DNA of 64,000 nt from Atriophallophorus winterbourni (taxonomy: Eukaryota > Platyhelminthes > Trematoda > Plagiorchiida > Microphallidae), in assembly GCA_013407085.1 (NCBI GenBank), contig JACCGJ010013494.1:35169-99168 (forward strand), written 5' to 3'. Positions 55,490 through 64,000 of the stretch are shown piece by piece; within the stretch, counting starts at the first letter, position 1, and every line of letters begins with the position of its first letter. A program made the translations under genes and the position numbers. The notes below the pieces were generated by a model. It ran no database searches. It was not told the DNA's origin and saw only the letters and a list, made by a program, of their open reading frames with translations.

Positions 55490-56500
55490 AGTTTTGAGTA
55501 TGAATAACTTGTACATTACTTCATTCAACTTACTCAGTAGAGCAGAGGTTATTTCTAGATGATGATTACATAATATATTTAGTAATCATAAAATAAAATT
55601 ATCAATATATTGAATCTGATATCATTAAATCACGAGTTTCACCTCAGTAATTCCTATTACACAATCACTTCCAAATTTGAATTAGCGGGCACCCCTATGA
55701 TTTTATTCCAGGTCATTCGAATGCGTCCCTTAAAGAACGACGAAACATAGAAACAATATTCCACAAACAAACAAACGGAAATAATATTCCACAACTAGTT
55801 TCCCGCTATTTACCCAATAAATTTATTTTCAGTGAGCGTTGCACAAGAAATGAAGTGTTAGATAAAACTATAATTGAACCACCACTGTTAAATACGTTTC
55901 GTACCAATAGTCAGGATGAGCAAACACCAAATCGCAACGTGATTACAGATCCGTGATCAAGACGTGTACCGCCAAGGCTGAATAATGAAGCAGAGATAGG
56001 TTTTATCCCTTAATCCCCCATTCATTCATTTAAGTGTGAATAAATTATGCATAACTTTGTTCAACTTACCACCTCTTTTAAGGGCTGCATCTAGATGATG
56101 AACACATAATTTATTTATTAATTATAATATAAAAATATCAATATATCGATTCTAATATTAATAAACCACTGATTTCACCTCAGTCATTCTTATTACACAA
56201 TCACTTTCAAATTTAAATTATCGGGCACCCATATGATTTTATTCCAGGTCATTCGAATGAGTCCGCTAAAGAACGACGAACCATAGAAACAATATTCCAC
56301 AAACACACATACATAGAAATAACATTGGACAACAAATTTCCAGCTATTTACCCAATAACGTGATTTTCAATGAGCGTTGCACCAGGAATGGAGTGTTGAA
56401 TAATGCTAGACTTGAAGCCACTGATAAATAAGATTGGTACCAATAATCATGATGCACAAACACAAAATGGCAACGCGATTACAGATCCGTACTGAAGACG
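55490..56500 (+). repeat. Tandem duplication, unit about 536 bases
   Basis: 55495-55970 and 56035-56500 align throughout. Landmarks: TAATTCCTATTACACAATCA versus TCATTCTTATTACACAATCA, TTTATTCCAGGTCATTCGAA in both, CGATTACAGATCCGT near both ends. The offset measured at TTTATTCCAGG is 536. Divergence is moderate, so the duplication is not recent. Confidence 0.85.
55681..55956 (+). CDS. Unrecognised 91-codon frame in the first duplicated unit
   Basis: The frame is open from 55681 to a TGA at 55954-55956, without an ATG at its start. It reads ISGHPYDFIPGHSNASLKER, then RNIETIFHKQTNGNNIPQL, VSRYLPNKFIFSERCTRNEV and EPPLLNTFRTNSQDEQTPN. The composition is balanced and protein-like. An acceptor-like GATTTTATTCCAG ends at 55711, so the segment may be an exon. 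The second unit keeps the first part (IPGHSNESAKERRTIETIFH) but shifts frame and stops. It might belong to the neighbouring Penelope element or to an unknown element or gene; I cannot assign it. Confidence 0.35.
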   Translation: MSGHPYDFIPGHSNASLKERRNIETIFHKQTNGNNIPQLVSRYLPNKFIFSERCTRNEVLDKTIIEPPLLNTFRTNSQDEQTPNRNVITDP

Positions 56501-58129
56501 ATTACAAAAGCACTATCAAATGCGTGGAACTTATCCAGGACTTGCAATCTACAACCGGATAGTAGCTGTTATCCTTCATTTTGAGGATGCAATAGTGTGG
56601 AGGTGCCAAGTGAATTAGCAATGTGTGCTAATCATGTGCTTTCGAATGATATGCGAATCATCACCCTCCGGTTCAACACAAGAGAAGTACGCGCCTGAAA
56701 TACCGAACACGACAAGTTAGAACTCGTATAAGATGTATAAGAGGGTGGACAACCCCAGTCGGAATCGAACGATATGCAATTCGTCAATGTCGGTCAAACG
56801 AGCTGTGCTTGGTGTGTGCTTTAAGTGCACCACTTAGGACATAAATCGATTGACAAATCAGATAGAATTAACAACAGGCACAGAAATGTTTGATGATCAG
56901 TGCTGTGGATTTTTATTTGCCTATATAATATAGGTGCGTGTTTTGTTATTCGTATTGTGTGTAGTAAACGCCTTTGACAAATCGTGTTCTCTTGTTTTGT
57001 GGGATTCGTATTGGAACGAGATTAGCGTTGGACATGTTGGCCTCAAGGTTGAATGAAGAAACAATAGATGCGCGTGCTTGCATACGTGGGATAACGTGCA
57101 AATTGAAAAACTATATACTGATATTTAATGAATTAATGAAAGAGTTGTTACAGATCACGAGTCTTGTACAAAATATCTCGGAAATTTCGAAGTAGGTAGA
57201 AAAACGATAATGGACAAAGCCCTCTAGAACTATGCACAAAGATCAGTATTTTGTCACCAAGACATTCTTTTGAGCAAAGCCTCAGCGTTGGCATTAACAT
57301 GATATTATTAATGTTAGGCGCACTAATATAGGAGGCGTACTCCTCACCAGATCATACCAATAAGCAGACCGCCACACTGACCATTCAATGTTTTGTGCCA
57401 AATTGCAGCTTCATGAGGCGAGATTTCACCTCGCCAAATTCAGGGGTAAATGAGGGATCAGAAAAACAAGTTCACCAATTTCAGCCAATAATAAGAATAG
57501 ATTAAAAATGGCCTAAGTAGAGTCGCTTGTTCCAACTATGGTCCGATGAACGCTTAAACGAGCGAATGAGTTGAAGCAAAGGCTTCTAAAATGACTAGCG
57601 AATAGGACTCGAAAAGGGTCTGCCTTCTCAAAAATGAAAAGTATGCTAATACATGAAAACTTACCACTATCAGAGTAGCTAGATTTAAAGTTCAGCAGGC
57701 TGCTTGGCGGCGTGTAAATAACTAGTTGATTGAAACTAGCTTCGCGAGTAGTAAAAGCTTCTGATACTTGCAAATTTCACGGTATGTATTTTTTGATCAG
57801 AAAAGCTATTGATCCCAATTTTGAAAGAGATTTCTTAACATCACTGTCTAGTAACCCATTTGTCGACCAAACTCAAAAGATGAAAAATGGGTCGAACAAT
57901 TTAGTTCTCTTTACTCTTGGACAACGCGGTTTTACCGCATGCAATTGCAAATGTTGAGCGTTTACCAACCATGGAATAATTAGGTAGTGTACCTACTATG
58001 TGGAACTCAACCGAACAATCTATCTCTCAGCAAGAGTAAACCCCTGGTGTTAATATAATTCTACCTGAGCGAATCAAATACTGCAGAGCAGCCTTAATAC
58101 AGCTAGTCATCGATTACTTATTCAGTGCT
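56501..58129. other. Stretch without a recognised gene
   Basis: A 75-codon frame at 57730-57957 ends in the cysteine-rich GQRGFTACNCKC. The minus-strand stretch 56700-56830 has a weak B-box-like GTTCGATTCCG. Neither can be supported as a gene. Confidence 0.35.
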
Positions 58130-58700
58130 AGCAGTAGGAGTCTGTCCTACAGCAGATGGAAGACACCGCAATCATCATGCTATTCAAGAACAAAAGTGAT
58201 CGAGGCGTTTGCAATTTCATGGGGAATTCGCTCATCTAAATTACTCCGAAACTTAGTGTGGCGTTCGCAGGGGAAGATCAACCGTATGAACGATCTTCTC
58301 CCTACTTCAACTTCAAGATAAATGTGAAAGTAAGACCTGAAACATGTGAGCAAGATACTAGCTAGAGATGGATGCTTTCCATTTTATAAACATCCGTCAT
58401 AACTTGACAATATAGTGGATGGACAAAAATACGAATTCTAGAGTGCTTTCTAACCTCTTCTAGAGAGCATGTACAACCTACTACGACAACGTGATACAAT
58501 TTATAAATTGGCCTTATTGGATTAGATCTACTCTATGGTGGGTTGAACTCGTGAACACCACCTGCGTTACAAAGACGTTTTTACTAGAGATATGAAATCT
58601 CTCGGTATTGAACCTGCGAGCCGCGAAGAACTTGCTCTTAACCGCTCACTTCGGACGCACTGTATAAAGCCTTATTATCAAACTGGGTATTAGTAGTTAC
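58130..58700 (+). pseudogene. RTE-like retrotransposon remnant
   Basis: QMEDTAIIMLFKNKSDRGVC near 58155-58215 and NFMGNSLI resemble the W-x-DA-x-I-V-x-L-YK-x-KGDR...C-x-NYRGISLL start of RTE reverse transcriptases. TIFSLLQLQDKCESKT near 58290 resembles the MIF-x-x-RQLQEKC helix. At 58553-58660 LRYKDVFTRDMKSLGIEPAS followed by REELALNRSLRTHC is the RTE C-terminal block. The palm with its YADD box between them is deleted, and frames change. The C-terminal part agrees with the copy at 39.2-39.4 kb. Confidence 0.7.
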
Positions 58701-59467
58701 AGCTCTTTGGTGCTAAACGGAGATAACGCTGCGGGGGTGCAACGAGCATCATTAGATTAAGTACTCCTTATCCTTTTAAGCTCTACGGAAGAGGATTGTC
58801 CTCCCGAATCTGATTGATCCTTCATTCGAACAGATATGGAGCATGAAACCATCGTATGCATATTGTGTGCATCAATTGTCGACATCCATCGATGGATGAC
58901 AATTTCAACAAACGTTAAACATTGCGTCGTTAGTGTAGCGTGACGAATTTGATTATTAAATTTACAACACGGTTCTGTTGATTGTAAAACACATGAACAG
59001 AAATATCTGAACACCTGCTGTTCCAGATGGATTCAATATGACGTTCGAATGTTTATCTACGGGAAGTCTCCTTAGTGAATGTAACTACACTACAGCTCTT
59101 TTAACAAGAAACACATCTTTAAAAAGGCTAATTAATAGATTAAATCCCATGATGTTATCATAAAAATTCTTGTTAGACACACACATCACACGATTAATTT
59201 AAACCGTTTGAAATTATACAGGTTATATTTGTATGAATCACTTTTCGCCTTGACACAAGTGAACTGTTTGCGAAGACGCATCAAATCGCAATTCGATTTG
59301 ACCACTTATGCGGAGACGAAATTCGATGTGGCTTACGTCAGAACACAGTGATCAAGTATATTATAAACATTTTTCAGCTAGCTTTGAAACAACTTTTCGA
59401 GCATTTTACGCTATTTGCAATAATATATTGATTTATTATAGACTAGGTTACTGAGTAACAAGTTAGG
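58701..59467. other. Stretch without a recognised gene
   Basis: An 85-codon minus-strand frame at 58757-59014 has no recognisable motif. TTATTATAGACTAGGTTACT just before 59468 could belong to an upstream intron or a promoter. Confidence 0.35.
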
Positions 59468-61313
59468 ATGATTTCAAAATTACTAATCTTTCTCTATTTC
59501 AAAAATGAACAAACATCAAAATTATTTTATTCTGAGATGAAGCGATATGATATTCCCATTAAGGCAACTGAGCTGAATGTTCGTTTCTCATTATGTTCCA
59601 TAAGTAGAAAAATAGAAGGTACTAAGAGAATAGACCAAATATTCCATTCCTAGATTTAGGATTAAATGATAATAAAACTACAGTGTCTACAATATTCACC
59701 GGGTGAAATTACAGTTACGGGAATATTTTCCTAATATAATCAATTATCTTCATGAATTCAGTGTGGTAGAGTAAAATATTTTCGTTATGTTGGAGCGATT
59801 CAAAAATTAGTTTGCATATAACCGTCAAATTTGAATTTGATCATACTTAGAGAAGTGAATCTTGCAATTCGCTTTAAACAGCGAATTCAAAACAGAACGC
59901 ACACGTATTCGATGAAAATACTCGATTTATTCTTGCTTGGAGTATATAGTATTCAGCGTACGATCCTGAGATTTGTCAAGCAGTGTTAAGAAGTAGTTAA
60001 GTTGAACTAAAATTTCCTCGCATGAATTTAGTGTACTCGTTTTTTCAGACGCTCAAGTTTTGGTGTGTTTCAGAAACCCTTGAAGAGCTTTGACGTTTGT
60101 AAATATGAATGCTTATGCGCAGTTCAATCTGAAACCAGGTGTTGCCGATACACATGTCACTCTTCTGTCGTCGATGATTGAGGATTGTAATATTGGATTT
60201 CATTTATTGACGTGTAATCAACCTTAATAACATTTATGCCGTTGCATTGATCAAGTGTGGACAATATGATTAAAACCCGCGTGCGTCAAAACAGCGGAGA
60301 ACCGAAAGATAAAGTTTGAACATTGAAACCAATGTTAGATAAGGCTAACATGGTAGTTCTGTTCACACACATGTATGGACACAACTAGATGAAAGTCAAC
60401 CTATAGGTTTGAACGAAAATTATCCATTCGATTCCATTTCCATTGGACGCACATTCGATACCGATATCTTGTTGATTACACTCAGAAGCTATGAAATGTA
60501 CTGCCAGGATACGCATGCCATGAAAACGAGTTTTGCAAACAATGTTCAAATTTTCAATCTTAACTTTGATAAGACTATCACAGACAATGTATTCGCATTC
60601 ATAGAAAAGCATACTAAATACAATATCCGAACATCGCCGGATACAACGCTGATAACCAGCGACCTTGAAAACAAGATGTGATATTCTATACACAAATCCT
60701 GAGATTGGGTTATGAAAGTTGCCAATAAACTGAATATGATCCAAATTAATTGTTATTATTTTACAAGCAGCTTACTGCCTTTCAATTCTACAGGGCGTAA
60801 ATATTAATGCAGAAATTAATGAAACAATTACAAGACATTGGTTGATTTTCATTCCTGAGATTTAATTTATTACTGAAACCTAATGGTACATTTTGAAAAA
60901 AATCGTTCATTTTCGCCGACAGAATCAGGCGCTTAAATAGCTGGCACTGTTTTATCAGATTATAAAAAGGAAATGCATAAATTATCTACGTTGTATTATT
61001 TAACTTGATATTAGGAGCGTTATATATTGGTTAAACCAAATTATATTTACTGCATATATTCCTGTCCGATTAATAGGTTCGCTTGGATCGTCGTTGTAAT
61101 TTTTACACTCTTTTCAGTAAACCAGAGTGTATAAAACAAAAACTGCTTTCTAAATATAAAAGACTTAAATCCCTCAAATTCCGCGAACTGAAATGTGTTC
61201 AGCCCTATGGGGTTTCCAATTTTGATTTAACTTTATTAAATTTATACCTGAGAGTAGATAAGTCTGATAATACAATGGAAATGTCCAACAAAACTAGACG
61301 GTTTACTATTTAA
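59468..61313 (+). CDS. Putative three-exon host gene, product unknown
   Basis: Three open segments join in phase at GT-AG sites: 59468-59618 (starts MISKLLIFLYFKNEQTS, ends before GTACTA), 60407-60677 (acceptor CCTATAG; contains LNENYPFDSISIGRTFDTDI and FIEKHTKYNIRTSPDTTLIT; ends before GTGATA) and 61118-61313 (strong acceptor TTTTTACACTCTTTTCAG; contains KPECIKQKLLSKYKRLKSLK and CVQPYGVSNFDLTLLN). Together they are 618 bases, 205 codons and a TAA. AATAAA lies at 61359-61364. No stop interrupts it and no transposon motif is present. I do not recognise the protein. The first ATG may be internal, with further exons upstream; both donors are weak. The opposite strand of exon 2 is also open for 119 codons. 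Confidence 0.4.
60235..60300 (-). repeat. Hammerhead-type repeat remnant (5' half only)
   Basis: Reverse complement: CGCACGCGGGTTTTAATCAT, ATTGTCCACACTTGATCAAT. It matches the sequence upstream of CUGAUGA in the 40.8 kb copy, and the box itself is decayed to TTGATCA. It lies inside the first intron of the predicted gene. Confidence 0.45.
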
Positions 61314-61369
61314 CTATTAATTACTTGAAATATAATTATATTCTCTCTGATTGGTTTGAATAAAAAATT

Positions 61370-62184
61370 TAAATCATGCAGTATTTAATAGAAAAATCAC
61401 CTGTTAGGATGCTGATTACATCTATAAAATCAGAATTACAAGTAAGGTTTCTTTTACCAAATAATTTTTCAAAGTTGAACTTAGCATTATTAAATCCATA
61501 CTGTTGAGTACTGAATGATATGCCAATATAAATAATGAAAACGCAAAATGTTTCACATTATTCAACCGGATTAAAGTGTTGCGAATACTAAATCTTAACG
61601 ACTTGTCGCTGTTAAATTGAAATTTGTCGGTTTCGGTTGTATCATGCTCGTCCTATTAAATGTGTTGCCTGTGAGGCTAAATTTTGTGCTCAAATACAAA
61701 AAACAATTAAATTATCAGATATCATGGTTTGATTAACCAATTGCTTTTCACGGGTTGGAATACGTTATGAATTTTACATGGAATATCAAGAATACTATAT
61801 GTAATATAAATTACACATTCTCGAAATTATATCGAAATTATTTACAAGAGATCAATAAGGGTGGTTTGAGCATCTGTCCTTTGAGAAATTTATGCAAAAT
61901 TCCATAGATTTGTGAGCACGTGACGAGCTCACTCAGACGTTCTTTAACAAACAATGGATAATGTAGTTCTCACGTTGAACTTCATCCGGTTAACTTGTAC
62001 AGGCTTATCAAATTTCTTGAGTATACATAGTGTAGTGAAAAGCGGTGAGATATCACACAAGTATTATGCATAGAACTGGTAAATGCACTTCACAACTCAC
62101 CACCAACAAACTCTGAAAAATTGTAAAAACATAATTAAATAATTTCAATAGAATTCTTAGAGATATTATATATGTATGTATGTG
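61370..62184. other. AT-rich stretch without a recognised feature
   Basis: Nothing recognised on either strand. Confidence 0.4.
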
Positions 62185-62300
62185 TGTAAGTATAAAATGT
62201 TTGTTTGATATATATATATATATGATTATTCTATATATGAGATATACGAGTATTTTTAGATAGAGATATGAGAGATGATCTTAGAGGGAGAGCGATAATA
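62185..62300. repeat. Degenerate TA/GA-rich simple repeat
   Basis: TGTATGTATGTGTGTAAG, a short ATATATATATATATGA run and AGATATGAGAGATGATC-type sequence follow each other. Confidence 0.7.
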
Positions 62301-62864
62301 TAATGGGATAGAGATAGAAAACAGTACGTTAAGGTAGCCAAAGTAATTCGGGAGAGTATTTTGATTTCAATTTTATTTCAAAATCGACAATTTTTTCGCA
62401 TCCAACTAACGTTCTACAAACTACACTCTATTGGTCAAATTTCTGGGGCCCATTTTGCTAGTTTGCTCAACATCTTCTAATGCTTCTGAATATTTTTGTT
62501 ATGCTACACATTTAAAACAAATCAATTAGATTCATTTTCTTTCAATCACATGATTCCTTAAAGCGGACAGCTTTTTAATTGGTGTTCACACATAGATTGG
62601 CAAGAATTAATAGTTGCTTGAGACTAACAATTCTTCGAACAATATTCGTTCAATTTCTGTTTGTTTGTGAGTTTGGCAAGAATTCTTTATTAACTATTTG
62701 TTCGGAGTGCAAATCTTTATATCGCCATGGAATCAATTTCTAAATCATGAGGGAAATGCGTCTAATAAAATTACAGGCTTGCTGAACGAATTAATTTTAC
62801 AATCCTCTGTCAATCTGAGTATACTTTTTTCGAATATGGATATTCCATTAAAAACATTGAAAAG
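62301..62864. other. Stretch without a recognised feature
   Basis: No domain or repeat family recognised. The short frame at 62698-62958 runs through the ribozyme-type repeat and is incidental. Confidence 0.4.
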
Positions 62865-62956
62865 CATGCGGATCCTGATCTTACTGTCCCTACCTGATGA
62901 GTGCAAACAGCACGGAACCGGTCTTGGGGTGTTTTATGACGGAAGAGCATGCAAAT
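62865..62956 (+). repeat. Hammerhead-ribozyme-type repeat, best plus-strand copy
   Basis: GCATGCGGATCCTGATCTTA, CTGTCCCTAC, CTGATGA (62894-62900), stem II GTGC-AAACA-GCAC (62901-62913, four pairs), GGAA (62914-62917, one change from GAAA), CCGGTC (62918-62923), TTGGGGTG. Bases before CUGAUGA (UCCCUA) can pair with UGGGG after the predicted cleavage site to form stem I. ACCGGU is self-complementary, as in hammerheads with a minimal stem III that act as dimers. Confidence 0.75.
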
Positions 62957-62966
62957 GAATATTCTG

Positions 62967-63460
62967 TTTACCTATAATTATGAATCTATCTGTAGCGCAG
63001 TTATAATGTTTATATTTTTATTCACATACTCGGAATATGGAGAGGAAAATTGTTTACAAGTAATTGTTCAGAAAATAACAATTTACCCAGTTCGTTTGCT
63101 ACATGAAGAAAAAGAAATTATTGGTAGTTTTAATAGCAAATTCATGTATTTTTTGTAGATGACTTCAAATGTTCGCAGTGAAAAATAACAATCCTCTCAA
63201 GACAGAATATGGGTATTCCATTAGAAAAATTTGAAAATCTATTTACCTATAATTGTGAATCTATTTCTTGTGCAGTTATAATATAAACATTTTTATTCAG
63301 ATACTCAAATTATGAAGAGGAAAATCAAATACAAGTAATGTTTGAGAAATGAACAATTTACCCGGTTTGTATGCTACATGAAGAAAAACAAATTATTGTT
63401 TGTATATTATCAAATTCATGTATTTTTTGCAGATGATTTTAAATATTCGCAGCGAAAAAT
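62967..63460 (+). repeat. Tandem duplication with exon-like boundaries
   Basis: 62967-63185 and 63242-63460 align throughout at an offset of about 275. In the second copy TTTTTATTCAG ends at 63300 and is followed by 34 bases and GTAATG; the first copy has TTTTTATTCAC at that place. Both have ATTCATGTATTTTTT(G)NAG before ATGA-C/T-TT-C/T-AAAT, another acceptor-like site. A 69-codon frame at 62949-63158 covers part of the first copy but is not kept in the second. Confidence 0.7.
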
Positions 63461-63540
63461 ATAAAATCATTTCATGACAGAAATAATGAACTTTGACCTA
63501 TTCTAAAAAAAAAAAAAAGCCAACAAGCTGACTAAACATA

Positions 63541-63600
63541 ACTATATATATATATATATATCTATATAGGATATATCTATCATATATAGATATATATTTA
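63541..63600. repeat. TA microsatellite after a poly(A) run
   Basis: A run of 14 A at about 63505-63518 is followed by TA-type repeats with TCTATATAGG interruptions. Confidence 0.85.
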
Positions 63601-63684
63601 TAGCTACTTGTGGGCATGACTCGTTCAAGTTCATAGTTCTGTCATGCAATGATTTTATAGTTTTCGCTGCGAATTATAGAGAAT

Positions 63685-63702
63685 CAATATATATATATAT
63701 AT

Positions 63703-63733
<31 letters not shown>

Positions 63734-63750
63734 CATATATAGATATATCT
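63685..63750. repeat. TA microsatellite
   Basis: Almost pure TA repeats broken by AAA and CATATATAG interruptions. Confidence 0.9.
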
Positions 63751-63754
63751 GGGA

Positions 63755-63810
63755 CAACGTATTGGGCTTCAAAACAGGTAATTTGTTTTGGTCCGGATTG
63801 AATTGACAGA
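63755..63810 (+). repeat. Start of a further copy of the 18.2 kb duplicated segment
   Basis: ACGTATTGGGCTTCAAAACA matches 18181-18200. After CAG this copy has about 20 extra bases beginning GTAATTTG before GATTGAATT, which follows directly in the 18.2 kb copy. The rest of the window (63811-64000) is unrecognised. Confidence 0.55.
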
Positions 63811-64000
63811 ATCCCAACATAGTTTAGCACAATTTGTGAGATCAGTATCGTCAATAGTTAGTGAACGTAATTGCTATTACTAAACAAGATCTCCATTGCC
63901 TGGAAATATCATCTAGTCAAATTCCCACTGCTAAGCACATTTATTTTGAGACTCTGATTCCTCATTGTAACAATAGAACGTTCCTGCCACTAATATCAAA

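Noticed and set aside
56700..56830. tRNA or SINE head on the minus strand (AGCTCGTTTGACCGA and GTTCGATTCCG)
   Set aside because: The two boxes are only about 34 bases apart, too close for a tRNA, and no cloverleaf stems form.
57730..57957. 75-codon frame ending in GFTACNCKC
   Set aside because: Cysteine-rich end looked like a zinc finger but the pattern is incomplete and the opposite strand is also open.
58606..58670. tRNA-like sequence on the minus strand with a B-box-like GGTTCAATACC
   Set aside because: The same bases on the plus strand encode the RTE C-terminal block around SLGIEPAS, and an equivalent B-box-like word occurs at 39245 in the other RTE copy. The match is a by-product of coding sequence.

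Overview
The window looks like AT-rich, transposon-dense DNA of a flatworm, most likely a digenean fluke and possibly a blood fluke. This is inferred from the mix of elements: BEL/Pao, CR1-like, RTE-like and Penelope-like elements, a Mutator-like transposase with introns of about 32-34 bases, and many dispersed repeats that carry a hammerhead-ribozyme-like core. I see no rRNA, no convincing tRNA, no CRISPR and no bacterial-style operon. Nearly every protein-like segment is a broken copy of a mobile element.

Layout. 1-10 kb: a BEL/Pao fragment with an LTR-like segment, then CR1-like retrotransposons on the minus strand abutting one another at their 3' tails (1.5-6.5 kb), a second BEL/Pao remnant with its LTR-like segment (8.0-9.1 kb) and a CR1 endonuclease remnant. 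9.9-10.3 kb: two oppositely oriented ribozyme-type repeats. 12.1-13.3 kb: the GIY-YIG end of a Penelope-like element. 15.1-18.1 kb: three successive 3' ends of one CR1-like family.

18.2-30.5 kb is the most unusual part. It holds five related units (A at 20 kb, B at 23 kb, C at 25 kb, D at 29 kb, E at 30 kb) within larger duplicated segments. Unit D has a short ATG-initiated reading frame with a signal-peptide-like start, ending at a GT donor. Units B and D also contain a 9-base island between a strong acceptor and a GTAAAG donor. This resembles the micro-exon genes known from schistosomes, but it is a hypothesis. 31-46 kb: CR1 and RTE remnants, several ribozyme-type repeats including a tandem dimer at 40.5-41.0 kb, a long empty AT-rich stretch, and a 2.3 kb CR1-like copy that has lost its reverse-transcriptase active site.

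50.9-52.4 kb: a nearly whole Mutator-like transposase gene. 53.0-54.9 kb: CR1 ORF1 with a PHD-like finger, joined to an inverted CR1 C-terminus. 55.1-56.5 kb: a second Penelope remnant and a tandemly duplicated 536-base unit with an unrecognised 91-codon frame. 58.1-58.7 kb: an RTE remnant. 59.5-61.3 kb: a phase-consistent three-exon model of about 205 codons, the best candidate for an ordinary host gene. The right edge holds another ribozyme-type repeat, a tandem duplication and AT microsatellites.
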